DNA from: Thiodiazotropha sp040507225
GTDB lineage: Bacteria > Pseudomonadota > Gammaproteobacteria > Chromatiales > Chromatiaceae
Length of the DNA: 64,000 bases
Direction of reading: 5' to 3'
NCBI GenBank assembly: GCA_040507225.1
Contig: JBEVVG010000003.1
Coordinates: 62,001 to 126,000, forward strand
The notes below the pieces were generated by a model, which made no database searches, was not told where the DNA came from, and worked only from the letters and a program-made list of their open reading frames with translations. The first letter of the stretch is position 1, and every line of letters starts with the position of its first letter. The position numbers and the translations under genes are program-made. Below, piece after piece: positions 18,980 through 26,517 of the stretch.

Positions 18980-20227
18980 TCAGGATGGGCCGGAATCATC
19001 CCTGAGTTCGACATCATCAACCAGTGGATGCATCTCGATCACAACCGGGCTGGTGCGGGCAAGAGGAACGAATTCGGCCTGATCCTCAAGTGCTGGCGCG
19101 ACCCTTTGAGTCATTCGGTAGAGTCCGTAAAACGCCAGCAGCAAGAGCATCAAAGCGGAAAAATATGGAAGTCCCACCGGGCCGAAAAGGTCCATGATTC
19201 CACCGCCTGCGGAAGGTCCGATCAAGGCGCCCAGACCATACAGCAACAGCAATCCGCGGGTGGCGCCCAGCACCTGGCCGGAAGCCAGGTGATCGTTGGT
19301 GTGCGCAACGCTAATCGCATATACCGAGAACATCAGACCTCCGTAGATGAAGGCGCACAGCACCAGACCCACCAGCTGCCGTTGAACCATCTGACCCGCG
19401 ATCAATGCACTGATGGCGGCGGCCAGGCTGACAAGGATCAACACCCTGCGCCGGTCGTGACGGTCCGAGAGATGACCGATAGGCAGTTGCAACAGGGCAC
19501 CGCCAAGGATGGTGGCGCTCATCAGCCAGGCGATATCCGCAGTCGCCATGTCGAGGCGCGCGCCGAAGACCGGCGTCATGCTCCAGAAAGCCCCGTTGAC
19601 CATGCCGGCGATCACCACCCCGGCCACACCCAGGGGCGAAAGTCGAAACAGCCTGGCAAGCGGCAGGTGCTGATGTGTGTCGATCCTGGGTTCTGCCACC
19701 CGTGTGACGGCAATCGGGATGATCGCCAGGACCACCAGAACCGTGGCCAGGGCAAACGGCGCCAGGCTTGCGGGTTCGTAGACCAGGAGTAGGAACTGCC
19801 CGCTCGCCAGGGCGATCAGGGTGGTGATCATGTAGACCGCAAATACCCGTCCCCGGGATTGCGCGGGGGTCTTTTCGTTCAGCCAGCTCTCGACCACCAT
19901 GTAGAGACCCACCATGGCAGCGCCGTTGAAGATCCTCAGGATGAACCACCAGCCGGCACCGCTGAGCATACCGAACAGCAGGGTTGTCGCGGCACCCAGT
20001 GCGGCGAACGCCGCGAAGGTACGTATATGGCCGACACGCTGGACGATACCCGGGCCGCTGACAGTGCCGATGATGTAGCCCACATAGTAGCCCATCATCA
20101 CCACCCCGGTTTGGATGTTCGAGAGTTCATCGATGGTAGCCCGCACTCCCAGCAGTGTGCCGAGCAGGCCGTAGCCGACCAGCAAAACGGACAATCCTCC
20201 GAGAAGCACGAAGATGGTCAATCGCAT
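18980..20227 (-). CDS. MFS transporter, YcaD-like
   Basis: 415-residue major facilitator protein with twelve predicted membrane helices, six either side of a central loop around residues 180-200. The loop 2-3 region reads VQRVGHIRTF, and LSDRHDRRRVL is the equivalent motif between helices 8 and 9. The overall form is like the E. coli YcaD group of inner-membrane permeases with unknown substrate. The C-terminal 30 residues are soluble and acidic. It stands alone. Substrate cannot be told from the sequence. Confidence 0.85.
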   Translation of the reverse strand: MRLTIFVLLGGLSVLLVGYGLLGTLLGVRATIDELSNIQTGVVMMGYYVGYIIGTVSGPGIVQRVGHIRTFAAFAALGAATTLLFGMLSGAGWWFILRIFNGAAMVGLYMVVESWLNEKTPAQSRGRVFAVYMITTLIALASGQFLLLVYEPASLAPFALATVLVVLAIIPIAVTRVAEPRIDTHQHLPLARLFRLSPLGVAGVVIAGMVNGAFWSMTPVFGARLDMATADIAWLMSATILGGALLQLPIGHLSDRHDRRRVLILVSLAAAISALIAGQMVQRQLVGLVLCAFIYGGLMFSVYAISVAHTNDHLASGQVLGATRGLLLLYGLGALIGPSAGGGIMDLFGPVGLPYFSALMLLLLAFYGLYRMTQRVAPALEDQAEFVPLARTSPVVIEMHPLVDDVELRDDSGPS

Positions 20228-20351
20228 GTAATCAGGGCCATGGCTGTTTTCAAACTTGCGAATCGAAGGACGGTAAACTGCGCCTCAATCACGGAGTATC
20301 CTGATGTCGTGAGAGGTGTCTCAGGGGAGCTATGCAGTATCGGACGCTACA

Positions 20352-20972
20352 TTAACGGGCTGTACGGGATTGGCAGATGGGAATCCCGGACAGGGTGAGG
20401 GCGCTGGCGGGAAAATTTCCCTGGCACTGCCACTCCAGACTGGTGCCATCCATGATCAGCCTGGGCGCAAGCACGAGTTTTTTTTCATTGCCGAAACGCT
20501 CGCTCAGCCCGACGACGATCGCACCCTCATCCGCCATGAGTATCCCGGTGATATCGCTGCTGGTGAGATTGTTCTCGTTGAAACCCATGGCCGCTGGGCT
20601 CTCGGGCCAGTTGCCGTTGATCATGTAGTATTGCTGTACCGCGATTTTGATCGGGCTGAGCTGTCCCAGCACGTTACTCAGACCGGCCTGGAAACGCAGG
20701 GGGTCCACGGTTGCAGGCTCATCGCCTTGCGCGACATACTCCGCCTCGCCCATGACCGAGGGGCCCAGTTGGGAGCGTTGATCCGGAGCGGTGAAGACAT
20801 GCACCGTCTCCTGTTTGACATCGGAGTCGCAGGCGACCTGCTGGTAGACCAGTTCCCCGTCCTCGTTGAAGCACTTATAGAATTTCCCGGCGATCGCCGC
20901 AGAGAAGGGGGAGGAGACTGCCGCTGCGATGAGCAGGACTTTGATCGTGTCAGGATTGATTCGTGATTTCAC
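20352..20972 (-). CDS. Exported DUF4124 protein with a pilin-like C-terminal domain
   Basis: 206 residues from the GTG at 20972, preceded by AAGGA about 8 nt upstream. Residues 1 to about 28 are a signal peptide (VLLIAAAVSSPFSAAIAG). A DUF4124 core follows (KFYKCFNEDGELVYQQVAC). From about residue 95 the protein resembles the globular half of type IV pilins: a helix with SPIKIAVQQYYMINGNWP, a Gly-containing turn, then strands ending in a Cys pair (LEWQC ... IPIC). It lacks the pilin N-terminal hydrophobic helix and prepilin cleavage site. A longer frame begins at 21029 but would bury the signal peptide. Function unknown. Confidence 0.7.
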   Translation of the reverse strand: MKSRINPDTIKVLLIAAAVSSPFSAAIAGKFYKCFNEDGELVYQQVACDSDVKQETVHVFTAPDQRSQLGPSVMGEAEYVAQGDEPATVDPLRFQAGLSNVLGQLSPIKIAVQQYYMINGNWPESPAAMGFNENNLTSSDITGILMADEGAIVVGLSERFGNEKKLVLAPRLIMDGTSLEWQCQGNFPASALTLSGIPICQSRTAR

Positions 20973-21292
20973 GCTGGGGTCCTTGCTGACAAATGTCCAG
21001 GGCAGTTGAGCGGGTATTGTGCCAATCATACCCAGTCGCCTGTCACATCTTCAACATTCAATCCCCCCATACACTCAAAACCGGGTATCTCCGGCCGATG
21101 AAATGAGTACGGCACGCGGTCTCGCGAACAGGGTGTTTTCGGGGTGTCGCGGGTGGTGCCGGATCACGAGCCGGGCAAAACACGGGCATTTTCGGTTTTT
21201 TTCATGCCTGGAGGGGATTTCTGCTTGTCCCGTATTCAGTAATCACTATAAAATTGAAGCTTAAGGTACTGAAATATTATCTGTTAATTGGT

Positions 21293-22492
21293 ATGGCGAT
21301 GAAGAGTCGAGTGTTTGTCCTTGGACTGCTGGCCGTTTGTTTCAGTCTCATGCATGGGGAGCCGGTGCTGGCCGGACAGGGATTTGACGTATCCTATGTC
21401 TGGTCGCGCAATCTCGCCGCGGTCAAGGACTACCGTACCAAGGTGATTCGTGTACTCGGACGCAGTTTCGAAAAGGATCTGCTGGTGGTTGCCGAGGATA
21501 ACCTGTTCGGTCTGGTGTATCGGCGCGATGGCGACACCACGAGTACTGCGCGGGTGGTGAAATCGCATTCGGCGCTGCTGAAGAAACGCGGCCTCGACGC
21601 GGTGAGCCCGGTTCAGGCGCGTGACTGGAAACCGGCGGATCAGTCCCCCTTGCCGCAAAACATCGAACCCCAGGTCGCACAGACGCAAGTCCAGGTCAGT
21701 TCGCACAGGGTCAGCACGCTGGAACAGGCGGTCGAGGCCTACATCGATGAACTGCGTCGCACTGGCAAACTTGAGAGTGATGAACGCACCGGGTGGTCGG
21801 TATTCGATTTCACAACCGGTCAGAAACTGGTGACGATCAACGAGGATGTGCAGTTCCAGGCGGCCAGTCTGGTCAAACCCTTCATCGCCGCAGCCTTTTT
21901 CCACAAGGTGAAAGCGGGTTCCCTGATCTACGGACCCAAGAGCCGTCGCCATATGCAACGCATGATCCAGCATTCCAACAATGCCTCGACCAACTGGGTG
22001 ATCCGCCAGGTGGGCGGGCCGAAGACCGTAGAGCAGCTACTCAAGCAGAACTATCCCGGTATTTTTCAGGACACTCTGCTGGTCGAATATATCCCCGCCA
22101 ACGGTAAGACCTACCGCAACCGGGCCTCTGTGCATGACTACAGCCGGTTTCTCTACGCGGTGTGGAACATGGAGATCGCCGGGGCCAGGGAGATCAAACG
22201 GCTGATGGCCCTGCCGGGATCGGATCGCCTGTACACCGGTGTTCCGGAAGTGCCCAAGGACACCAGGGTCTACAACAAAACCGGCAGTACCGCCCGCCTG
22301 TGTGGCGATATGGGCATCCTCAGTGTGAAAGGCTCGGACGGAAAACGCTATCCCTACATCCTGATCGGGGTCATCGAGAAGCAGAGCAGCGCCAAGAACT
22401 ATACCACCTGGATCCGTTCCCGCAGTAAGGTGATCCGGAATGTGTCCGCAATCGTCTACAAGGGCGTTCTGGCTCACCACAGCGACAGTTGA
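21293..22492 (+). CDS. Exported serine hydrolase of the class A beta-lactamase/PBP-like fold
   Basis: 399 residues from the ATG at 21293, with a signal peptide ending near VLAGQG. The first ~120 mature residues form a domain I do not recognise. The rest has the serine penicilloyl-transferase motifs: SLVK (Ser192 nucleophile, Lys195), HSNNASTN matching the SxN element, and KTGS (Lys329). Family members are beta-lactamases, low-molecular-weight PBPs or related peptidases. The N-terminal extension makes a peptidoglycan-related role as likely as antibiotic hydrolysis. An alternative start is the ATG at 21299. The TTG at 21254 would add a non-signal leader. Confidence 0.75.
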   Translation: MAMKSRVFVLGLLAVCFSLMHGEPVLAGQGFDVSYVWSRNLAAVKDYRTKVIRVLGRSFEKDLLVVAEDNLFGLVYRRDGDTTSTARVVKSHSALLKKRGLDAVSPVQARDWKPADQSPLPQNIEPQVAQTQVQVSSHRVSTLEQAVEAYIDELRRTGKLESDERTGWSVFDFTTGQKLVTINEDVQFQAASLVKPFIAAAFFHKVKAGSLIYGPKSRRHMQRMIQHSNNASTNWVIRQVGGPKTVEQLLKQNYPGIFQDTLLVEYIPANGKTYRNRASVHDYSRFLYAVWNMEIAGAREIKRLMALPGSDRLYTGVPEVPKDTRVYNKTGSTARLCGDMGILSVKGSDGKRYPYILIGVIEKQSSAKNYTTWIRSRSKVIRNVSAIVYKGVLAHHSDS

Positions 22493-22707
22493 TTCAGGCT
22501 ATCTGCTAATAATTCTTGTTTCTTGCCTTGCGAGGGTGTACTGTGACGTCCACAGCACGGCCTAAGCCCACGTCTATTTCGCGTTATCTTCATTGTTCCC
22601 TTCGGTACATCTGAATCAAGCCCATAGCATGTCTGCACGGTTCGTGTTGCGCACTGGCGTATTAAAGTCAGTGCTCTTGTTCCATTTAAAAATTTAGGTA
22701 AATACAG
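22493..22707 (+). promoter_or_regulatory. Long 5' leader of the cold-shock gene
   Basis: 215 bases between the serine hydrolase and the cold-shock gene. Cold-shock genes commonly have long structured leaders that control translation by temperature. I did not identify a cold box or a precise promoter. AGGTAAA lies just ahead of the ATG at 22708. Confidence 0.35.
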
Positions 22708-22917
22708 ATGTCAGAAAGACAAACCGGAACCGTGAAGTGGTTCGACAGCGCCAAGGGTTATGGCTTCATTGAACGTGAGAACGGGAAAGACCTGTTCGTC
22801 CATTTTCGCTCCATCGCAGGCACCGGCCATCGCTCTCTGGAAGAGGGACAGAAGGTCGAGTTTACCGAGGTCGCAGGCCAGAAAGGCCCGCAGGCCGATA
22901 ACGTCACGCCTCTGTGA
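22708..22917 (+). CDS. Cold-shock domain protein (CspA family)
   Basis: 69-residue single-stranded nucleic-acid binding protein. The OB fold shows RNP1 as AKGYGFIE and RNP2 as DLFVHFRSI, with TGTVKWFD at the N-terminus and DNVTPL at the end. The second motif has HFRSI where CspA has HFSAI, a variant common in marine and environmental gammaproteobacteria. It is followed by two hairpins and an RRM gene on the same strand, so both RNA-binding proteins could share a transcript. Confidence 0.93.
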   Translation: MSERQTGTVKWFDSAKGYGFIERENGKDLFVHFRSIAGTGHRSLEEGQKVEFTEVAGQKGPQADNVTPL

Positions 22918-22926
22918 TTCGATAGC

Positions 22927-22960
22927 AATCTGACGATGCCATGCCAGGCATCGTCAGATT
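22927..22960 (+). terminator. 14-bp perfect hairpin after csp
   Basis: AATCTGACGATGCC (22927-22940) and GGCATCGTCAGATT (22947-22960) are exact reverse complements around a 6-nt loop, 9 bases after the csp stop. No T-run follows. A second hairpin, GCCCGGC-TTCCTCG-GCCGGGC, lies just downstream near 22968-22988. The pair could be a terminator or attenuator, or could stabilise the csp message, before the RRM gene. Confidence 0.6.
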
Positions 22961-23043
22961 CGTCGTCGCCCGGCTTCCTCGGCCGGGCTCTCATTCTCAG
23001 TTCGTCGCTCTGCACGGGCTGCTTGCCAAACAGGATCAACTCA

Positions 23044-23310
23044 TTGATTACCCTATCCATTCGTGGTCTGTCTAAGAACACCACCGAAGAGAGTTTGACG
23101 GCCCTCTTCGAACAGCACGGTGTCGTGCGTGGCTTGAAACTCTCACGTGATATCTTCTCCGGGGACTGCCGGGGATTTGCCACCATCGACATGGAAGGGC
23201 ATGAAGCGCGTGCCGCGATGGCGGCTTTGGACAACAGTTACTTCGAGAACAGCCTGATCCATGTCAGCCCGGATCGCATGAAACAGCGACGGGGTGGACG
23301 GCGACGTTGA
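23044..23310 (+). CDS. RNA-binding protein with one RRM domain
   Basis: 88 residues from the TTG at 23044, which has AGGA 8 nt upstream (23032-23035). The RNP2 motif is ITLSIRGLS and the RNP1 motif is CRGFATIDM, and the C-terminus is a basic tail (KQRRGGRRR). Small bacterial RRM proteins bind RNA, with roles still poorly known. A longer frame from 22936 would start inside the 14-bp hairpin and adds no recognisable sequence, so it is rejected. It lies directly downstream of the cold-shock gene. Confidence 0.83.
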   Translation: MITLSIRGLSKNTTEESLTALFEQHGVVRGLKLSRDIFSGDCRGFATIDMEGHEARAAMAALDNSYFENSLIHVSPDRMKQRRGGRRR

Positions 23311-23344
23311 TGGGTTGATTCCGCGGAACACGGAAATTTCAGTG

Positions 23345-23368
23345 AAAAAAGCCCTGCAAGGGACAGGG
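23345..23368 (-). terminator. Rho-independent terminator of rsmE
   Basis: On the minus strand CCCTG and CAGGG (23364-23368 and 23352-23356) form a stem around a 7-nt loop, followed by CTTTTTT. It lies 12 bases past the rsmE stop. Confidence 0.7.
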
Positions 23369-23379
23369 ATGCCGCAATA

Positions 23380-24111
23380 TCAGCAGAAATCCCCCCACAG
23401 GGTCTGAATGGCAGCGATGGCCGCCAGTGGCGCGGTTTCGGTTCGCAATACCCGTGGACCGAGCCGAACACCCTGAAATCCCTGTCCAAGGGCCTGTTCA
23501 CGCTCGTCGGCGGCGAGTCCCCCTTCCGGACCAATCAGCAGCGCAACCCAGCCATCTGGCCGACTCACCTCAGTCAGGGTTTGTTCGCTGCGATGATCCA
23601 GCAGCAGGGCGTGTCCGGGCAGATCATCCCCGAGTACCGCCGCAAGTGCCCGTGGGGCGTCCAATTGCGGCACACGGCAGCGCCCCGACTGCTCGCAGGC
23701 GTTGACCACCACTTTGTACCAGTGATCCATCCGGTTGCTGCGTTTTTTCTCATCCAGTTTTACCACGCATCGCCGGGTCAGCAACGGGGTGATGCGGGTC
23801 ACTCCCAGTTCTGTCGCCTTTTGCAGGGCGAAATCCATGCGTTCATTCCGGGAGATGCCGATCATCAGATGGATGCCGAGCGCGGCAGCGGGTTCACAAC
23901 GCAGTTGCTCGCCAATGTCGGCCAGCACCGCCTGTTTGCTGACCTGGGTGAGGTGGGCGGCATACTCTTCCCCCGCGGAGGTGAAAAGCACCACCGGGTT
24001 GCCGGCTCTCAGTCTGAGCACCTGGCGGACATGGTGGGAGGACGCCTCGTCCAGACTCAGGGAGTATCCCGTCGACAGCGCCTGCAGAGTATGAATGCGG
24101 GGGACTCTCAA
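23380..24111 (-). CDS. rsmE: 16S rRNA m3U1498 methyltransferase RsmE
   Basis: SPOUT methyltransferase that methylates U1498 of 16S rRNA. It has 243 residues from the TTG at 24111 (MRVPRIHTLQ). The PUA-like N-terminal domain has HHVRQVLRLRAGNPV. The knotted C-terminal domain has QKATELGV, ACEQSGR, the SAM-binding LLIGPEGG, and LGPRVLRTETAPLAA. A longer frame to 24150 overlaps rsxE and is not supported. It occupies the slot where E. coli has nth after the rsx operon. Confidence 0.92.
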   Translation of the reverse strand: MRVPRIHTLQALSTGYSLSLDEASSHHVRQVLRLRAGNPVVLFTSAGEEYAAHLTQVSKQAVLADIGEQLRCEPAAALGIHLMIGISRNERMDFALQKATELGVTRITPLLTRRCVVKLDEKKRSNRMDHWYKVVVNACEQSGRCRVPQLDAPRALAAVLGDDLPGHALLLDHRSEQTLTEVSRPDGWVALLIGPEGGLAADEREQALGQGFQGVRLGPRVLRTETAPLAAIAAIQTLWGDFC

Positions 24112-24136
24112 AATGTCAGATCGAGCGTTCAGCTGC

Positions 24137-24829
24137 TCAGCCGGCCACACCCTGAGCTTCGTCGCTGACCGGGGTTTGCGCAGGTTTATGTTGTGCCAGG
24201 CGTTTGTCGATCAGGTTCTTGGCCATGATCATCAGGCCCAGTCCGATGAATGCACCCGGGGGCAGGATCGCCACCAGCATACCGGGGAAATTTTCGATCT
24301 TCAGGGTCAGGCTGTGTGCCGCATCCCCGAACATCAGATGGGCCTGGTCGAACAGGGTACCCTGTCCCACCAGTTCGCGCATCCCGCCCAGGGTCATCAG
24401 AACCAGGGTGAAACCGATGCCGATGCTCAGGCCGTCGAGCAGCGAGCGGCTGAAGTTGTTCTTCGAGGCGAACGCCTCGGCCCGGCCAATGATGGTGCAG
24501 TTGGTGACAATCAGCGGGATGAAGATGCCCAGGATCTTGTAGAGTTCATGAAAGTAGGCATTCATGCCGAGCTCGATGGCAGTGACGAACGAGGCAATCA
24601 CCAGGACGAAGACCGGCAGGCGAACCTCTGGCCTGACCAGGTTGCGAATCAGCGACACGGTGCCGTTGGATGCGACCAGTACCAGGGTGGTGGCGAGTCC
24701 CAAACCGAGACCGTTGATCGCGGTATTGCTCACCGCGAGGAGCGGACAGAGTCCGAGCAGGGCCACCAGGGCCTGGTTGTTGTGCCACAGGCCGTCCGTC
24801 ACGATCTGCCGGTAGGAGTGATCAGCCAT
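24137..24829 (-). CDS. rsxE: Electron transport complex subunit RsxE/RnfE
   Basis: Integral membrane subunit of the ion-translocating ferredoxin:NAD oxidoreductase (Rnf). It has 230 residues and six membrane helices. Conserved elements include GLWHNNQALVALLGLCPLLA at the start and IPLIVTNCTIIGRAEAFA, where the Cys sits in the membrane Fe-S site shared with RsxA. The start overlaps the end of rsxG by 8 bases, with GAGGC upstream. Last gene of the rsx operon. Confidence 0.94.
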   Translation of the reverse strand: MADHSYRQIVTDGLWHNNQALVALLGLCPLLAVSNTAINGLGLGLATTLVLVASNGTVSLIRNLVRPEVRLPVFVLVIASFVTAIELGMNAYFHELYKILGIFIPLIVTNCTIIGRAEAFASKNNFSRSLLDGLSIGIGFTLVLMTLGGMRELVGQGTLFDQAHLMFGDAAHSLTLKIENFPGMLVAILPPGAFIGLGLMIMAKNLIDKRLAQHKPAQTPVSDEAQGVAG

Positions 24830-25481
24830 GGGTGCTTGCCTCGGGGGTTAGCGCCGCGGTCCCGTTCTGCCGGTCGTACAGGGCATCCTGGTGGTCGCGC
24901 ACGTAGAGCAGGGTCTTTTTCACCGCCTCGACCACCGAGCGGGGGGTAATGGTCGCACCGGTAAACTGGTCGAAAACGCCTCCGTCCCGTTTTACGCCCC
25001 ATTTATCCAAAGGCGGGTTATCCAGGGACTTGCCGGTGAAACTGTAGATCCAGTCGGAGCGGTTCTCCTCGATCTTGTCGCCCAGTCCGGGAGTCTCCTT
25101 GTGGCTGATCACCCGCACCCCACCCAGGGTGCCGTCGTAGCCTACCGCCACCAGCAGCTTGATGGGTCCGCTGTAGCCGTTGGGTACCGTGGTGGTGAGA
25201 ACGGCGGCCACCGGCTGCTCCATCATCCGGCCACGGTAGACGGTGGTTTGCGGACCACCGAGATAGTCCGGGTCGCTGATCTCGATGACATCCGCGACCA
25301 TGTCGTTGTCCACGCTGGTCTCCGGGACCAGGGCGTGCAGCGACTCCAGCAGGGCCTCCCGCTCATTTTGCTCGATGCGTCCCGCGGTGGCCATGTGGGT
25401 GAAGGCGACCAGCGCAGTCCCGGCGATGGCGAATGCTCCGAGAATCACGGAAGCCATGAGTATGGCGCGGCGACTATTCAT
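24822..25481 (-). CDS. rsxG: Electron transport complex subunit RsxG/RnfG
   Basis: Rnf subunit carrying a covalent FMN on the periplasmic side. It has 219 residues from the ATG at 25481, which has GGAG 9 nt upstream and overlaps the rsxD stop. One N-terminal membrane helix (about residues 5-27) precedes the FMN-binding domain. The attachment site is FTGATIT with Thr177. The frame extends to 25496, but those extra five residues lie inside rsxD. Confidence 0.93.
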   Translation of the reverse strand: MNSRRAILMASVILGAFAIAGTALVAFTHMATAGRIEQNEREALLESLHALVPETSVDNDMVADVIEISDPDYLGGPQTTVYRGRMMEQPVAAVLTTTVPNGYSGPIKLLVAVGYDGTLGGVRVISHKETPGLGDKIEENRSDWIYSFTGKSLDNPPLDKWGVKRDGGVFDQFTGATITPRSVVEAVKKTLLYVRDHQDALYDRQNGTAALTPEASTHG

Positions 25482-26517
25482 TATTGATCGCTCCATGCCC
25501 GTAGGTGCGGGGTCGGGTGTAATAGTCGATGGTGGGTGCGGCCATGTTCATCAGCAGCACGGCAAAGGCCACCGCATCCGGGTAGCCGCCCCAGGTGCGA
25601 ATGATGTAGACCAGGACGCCGATGGCGACCCCATAGATCAGTTGCCCGGCGCGGGTGGTGCAGGCGGTGACCGGGTCGGTGGCGATAAAAAAGGCGCCCA
25701 ATATGGCCCCACCGCTGAACACGTGGAACAGGGGGAAGGGGTAACGCTCCGAGTCGAACAGCCAGAACAGGGCCGCCATGCCGACCAGGCCGGCGAGAAA
25801 TGCCAGCGGGATCTGCCAGGTGATGGTGCGCTTATAGACCATCCAGATGCCACCCATGAGGAACCAGTTGCCCACCCATTCCCAGCCCAGGCCGCCGAAG
25901 TCGCCCCACAGCGGGCTCTGGCGGATCTCGCTGATCATGATGTTCTGGTCCAGCTTGGTGCTCATCACGTCCAGGGGGGTCGCCATGGTGACCGCATCGA
26001 GACTCAGGTTGGCAGGCAGCACCCCGGCGAATTTGTAGGCCAACACCTGGCTCAGGCTCAGACTGTGTTCGGCCAGCAACCCCGGAGGCAGCCAGCTGGT
26101 CATCGCCACCGGGTAGGAGATCAGCAGCAGCACGTAGGCTGCCATGGCCGGGTTGAACGGGTTGTATCCGAGACCGCCGTACATCTGCTTGACCATGATG
26201 ATGGCGAAAGCCATGCCCAGCACTACCAGCCACCAGGGCATCAGCGGAGGGATCGCCACCGCGAACAGCAAAGCGGTCACCACCGCACTGAGATCCATCA
26301 GCACCGGTTTTACCGGGCGTTTGCGCAGGCGCATCACCAGGGCCTCGAAGGCCACCGCGGAACCCACCGCGATGATCACGTTCAGCAGTACCCCCCAGCC
26401 GAAATAGAAGATCAGCGCCGCGGTGCCGGGCAGCAGTGCGAGCACCACCTGCAACATCACCCGGTCGACCCGGTTGGGCCGCTGGGTATGCGGCGAGCTG
26501 TGGGTGTGGAATTCCAT
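25474..26517 (-). CDS. rsxD: Electron transport complex subunit RsxD/RnfD
   Basis: Membrane subunit of Rnf, related to NqrB. It has 347 residues and about ten membrane helices. The flavin-attachment motif appears as VTMATPLD and a conserved core as FFIATDPVTACTTRAGQ. GYNPFNPAMAAYVLLLISYP is also typical. Its ATG overlaps the rsxC stop by one base (TGATG). Confidence 0.94.
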   Translation of the reverse strand: MEFHTHSSPHTQRPNRVDRVMLQVVLALLPGTAALIFYFGWGVLLNVIIAVGSAVAFEALVMRLRKRPVKPVLMDLSAVVTALLFAVAIPPLMPWWLVVLGMAFAIIMVKQMYGGLGYNPFNPAMAAYVLLLISYPVAMTSWLPPGLLAEHSLSLSQVLAYKFAGVLPANLSLDAVTMATPLDVMSTKLDQNIMISEIRQSPLWGDFGGLGWEWVGNWFLMGGIWMVYKRTITWQIPLAFLAGLVGMAALFWLFDSERYPFPLFHVFSGGAILGAFFIATDPVTACTTRAGQLIYGVAIGVLVYIIRTWGGYPDAVAFAVLLMNMAAPTIDYYTRPRTYGHGAINNE

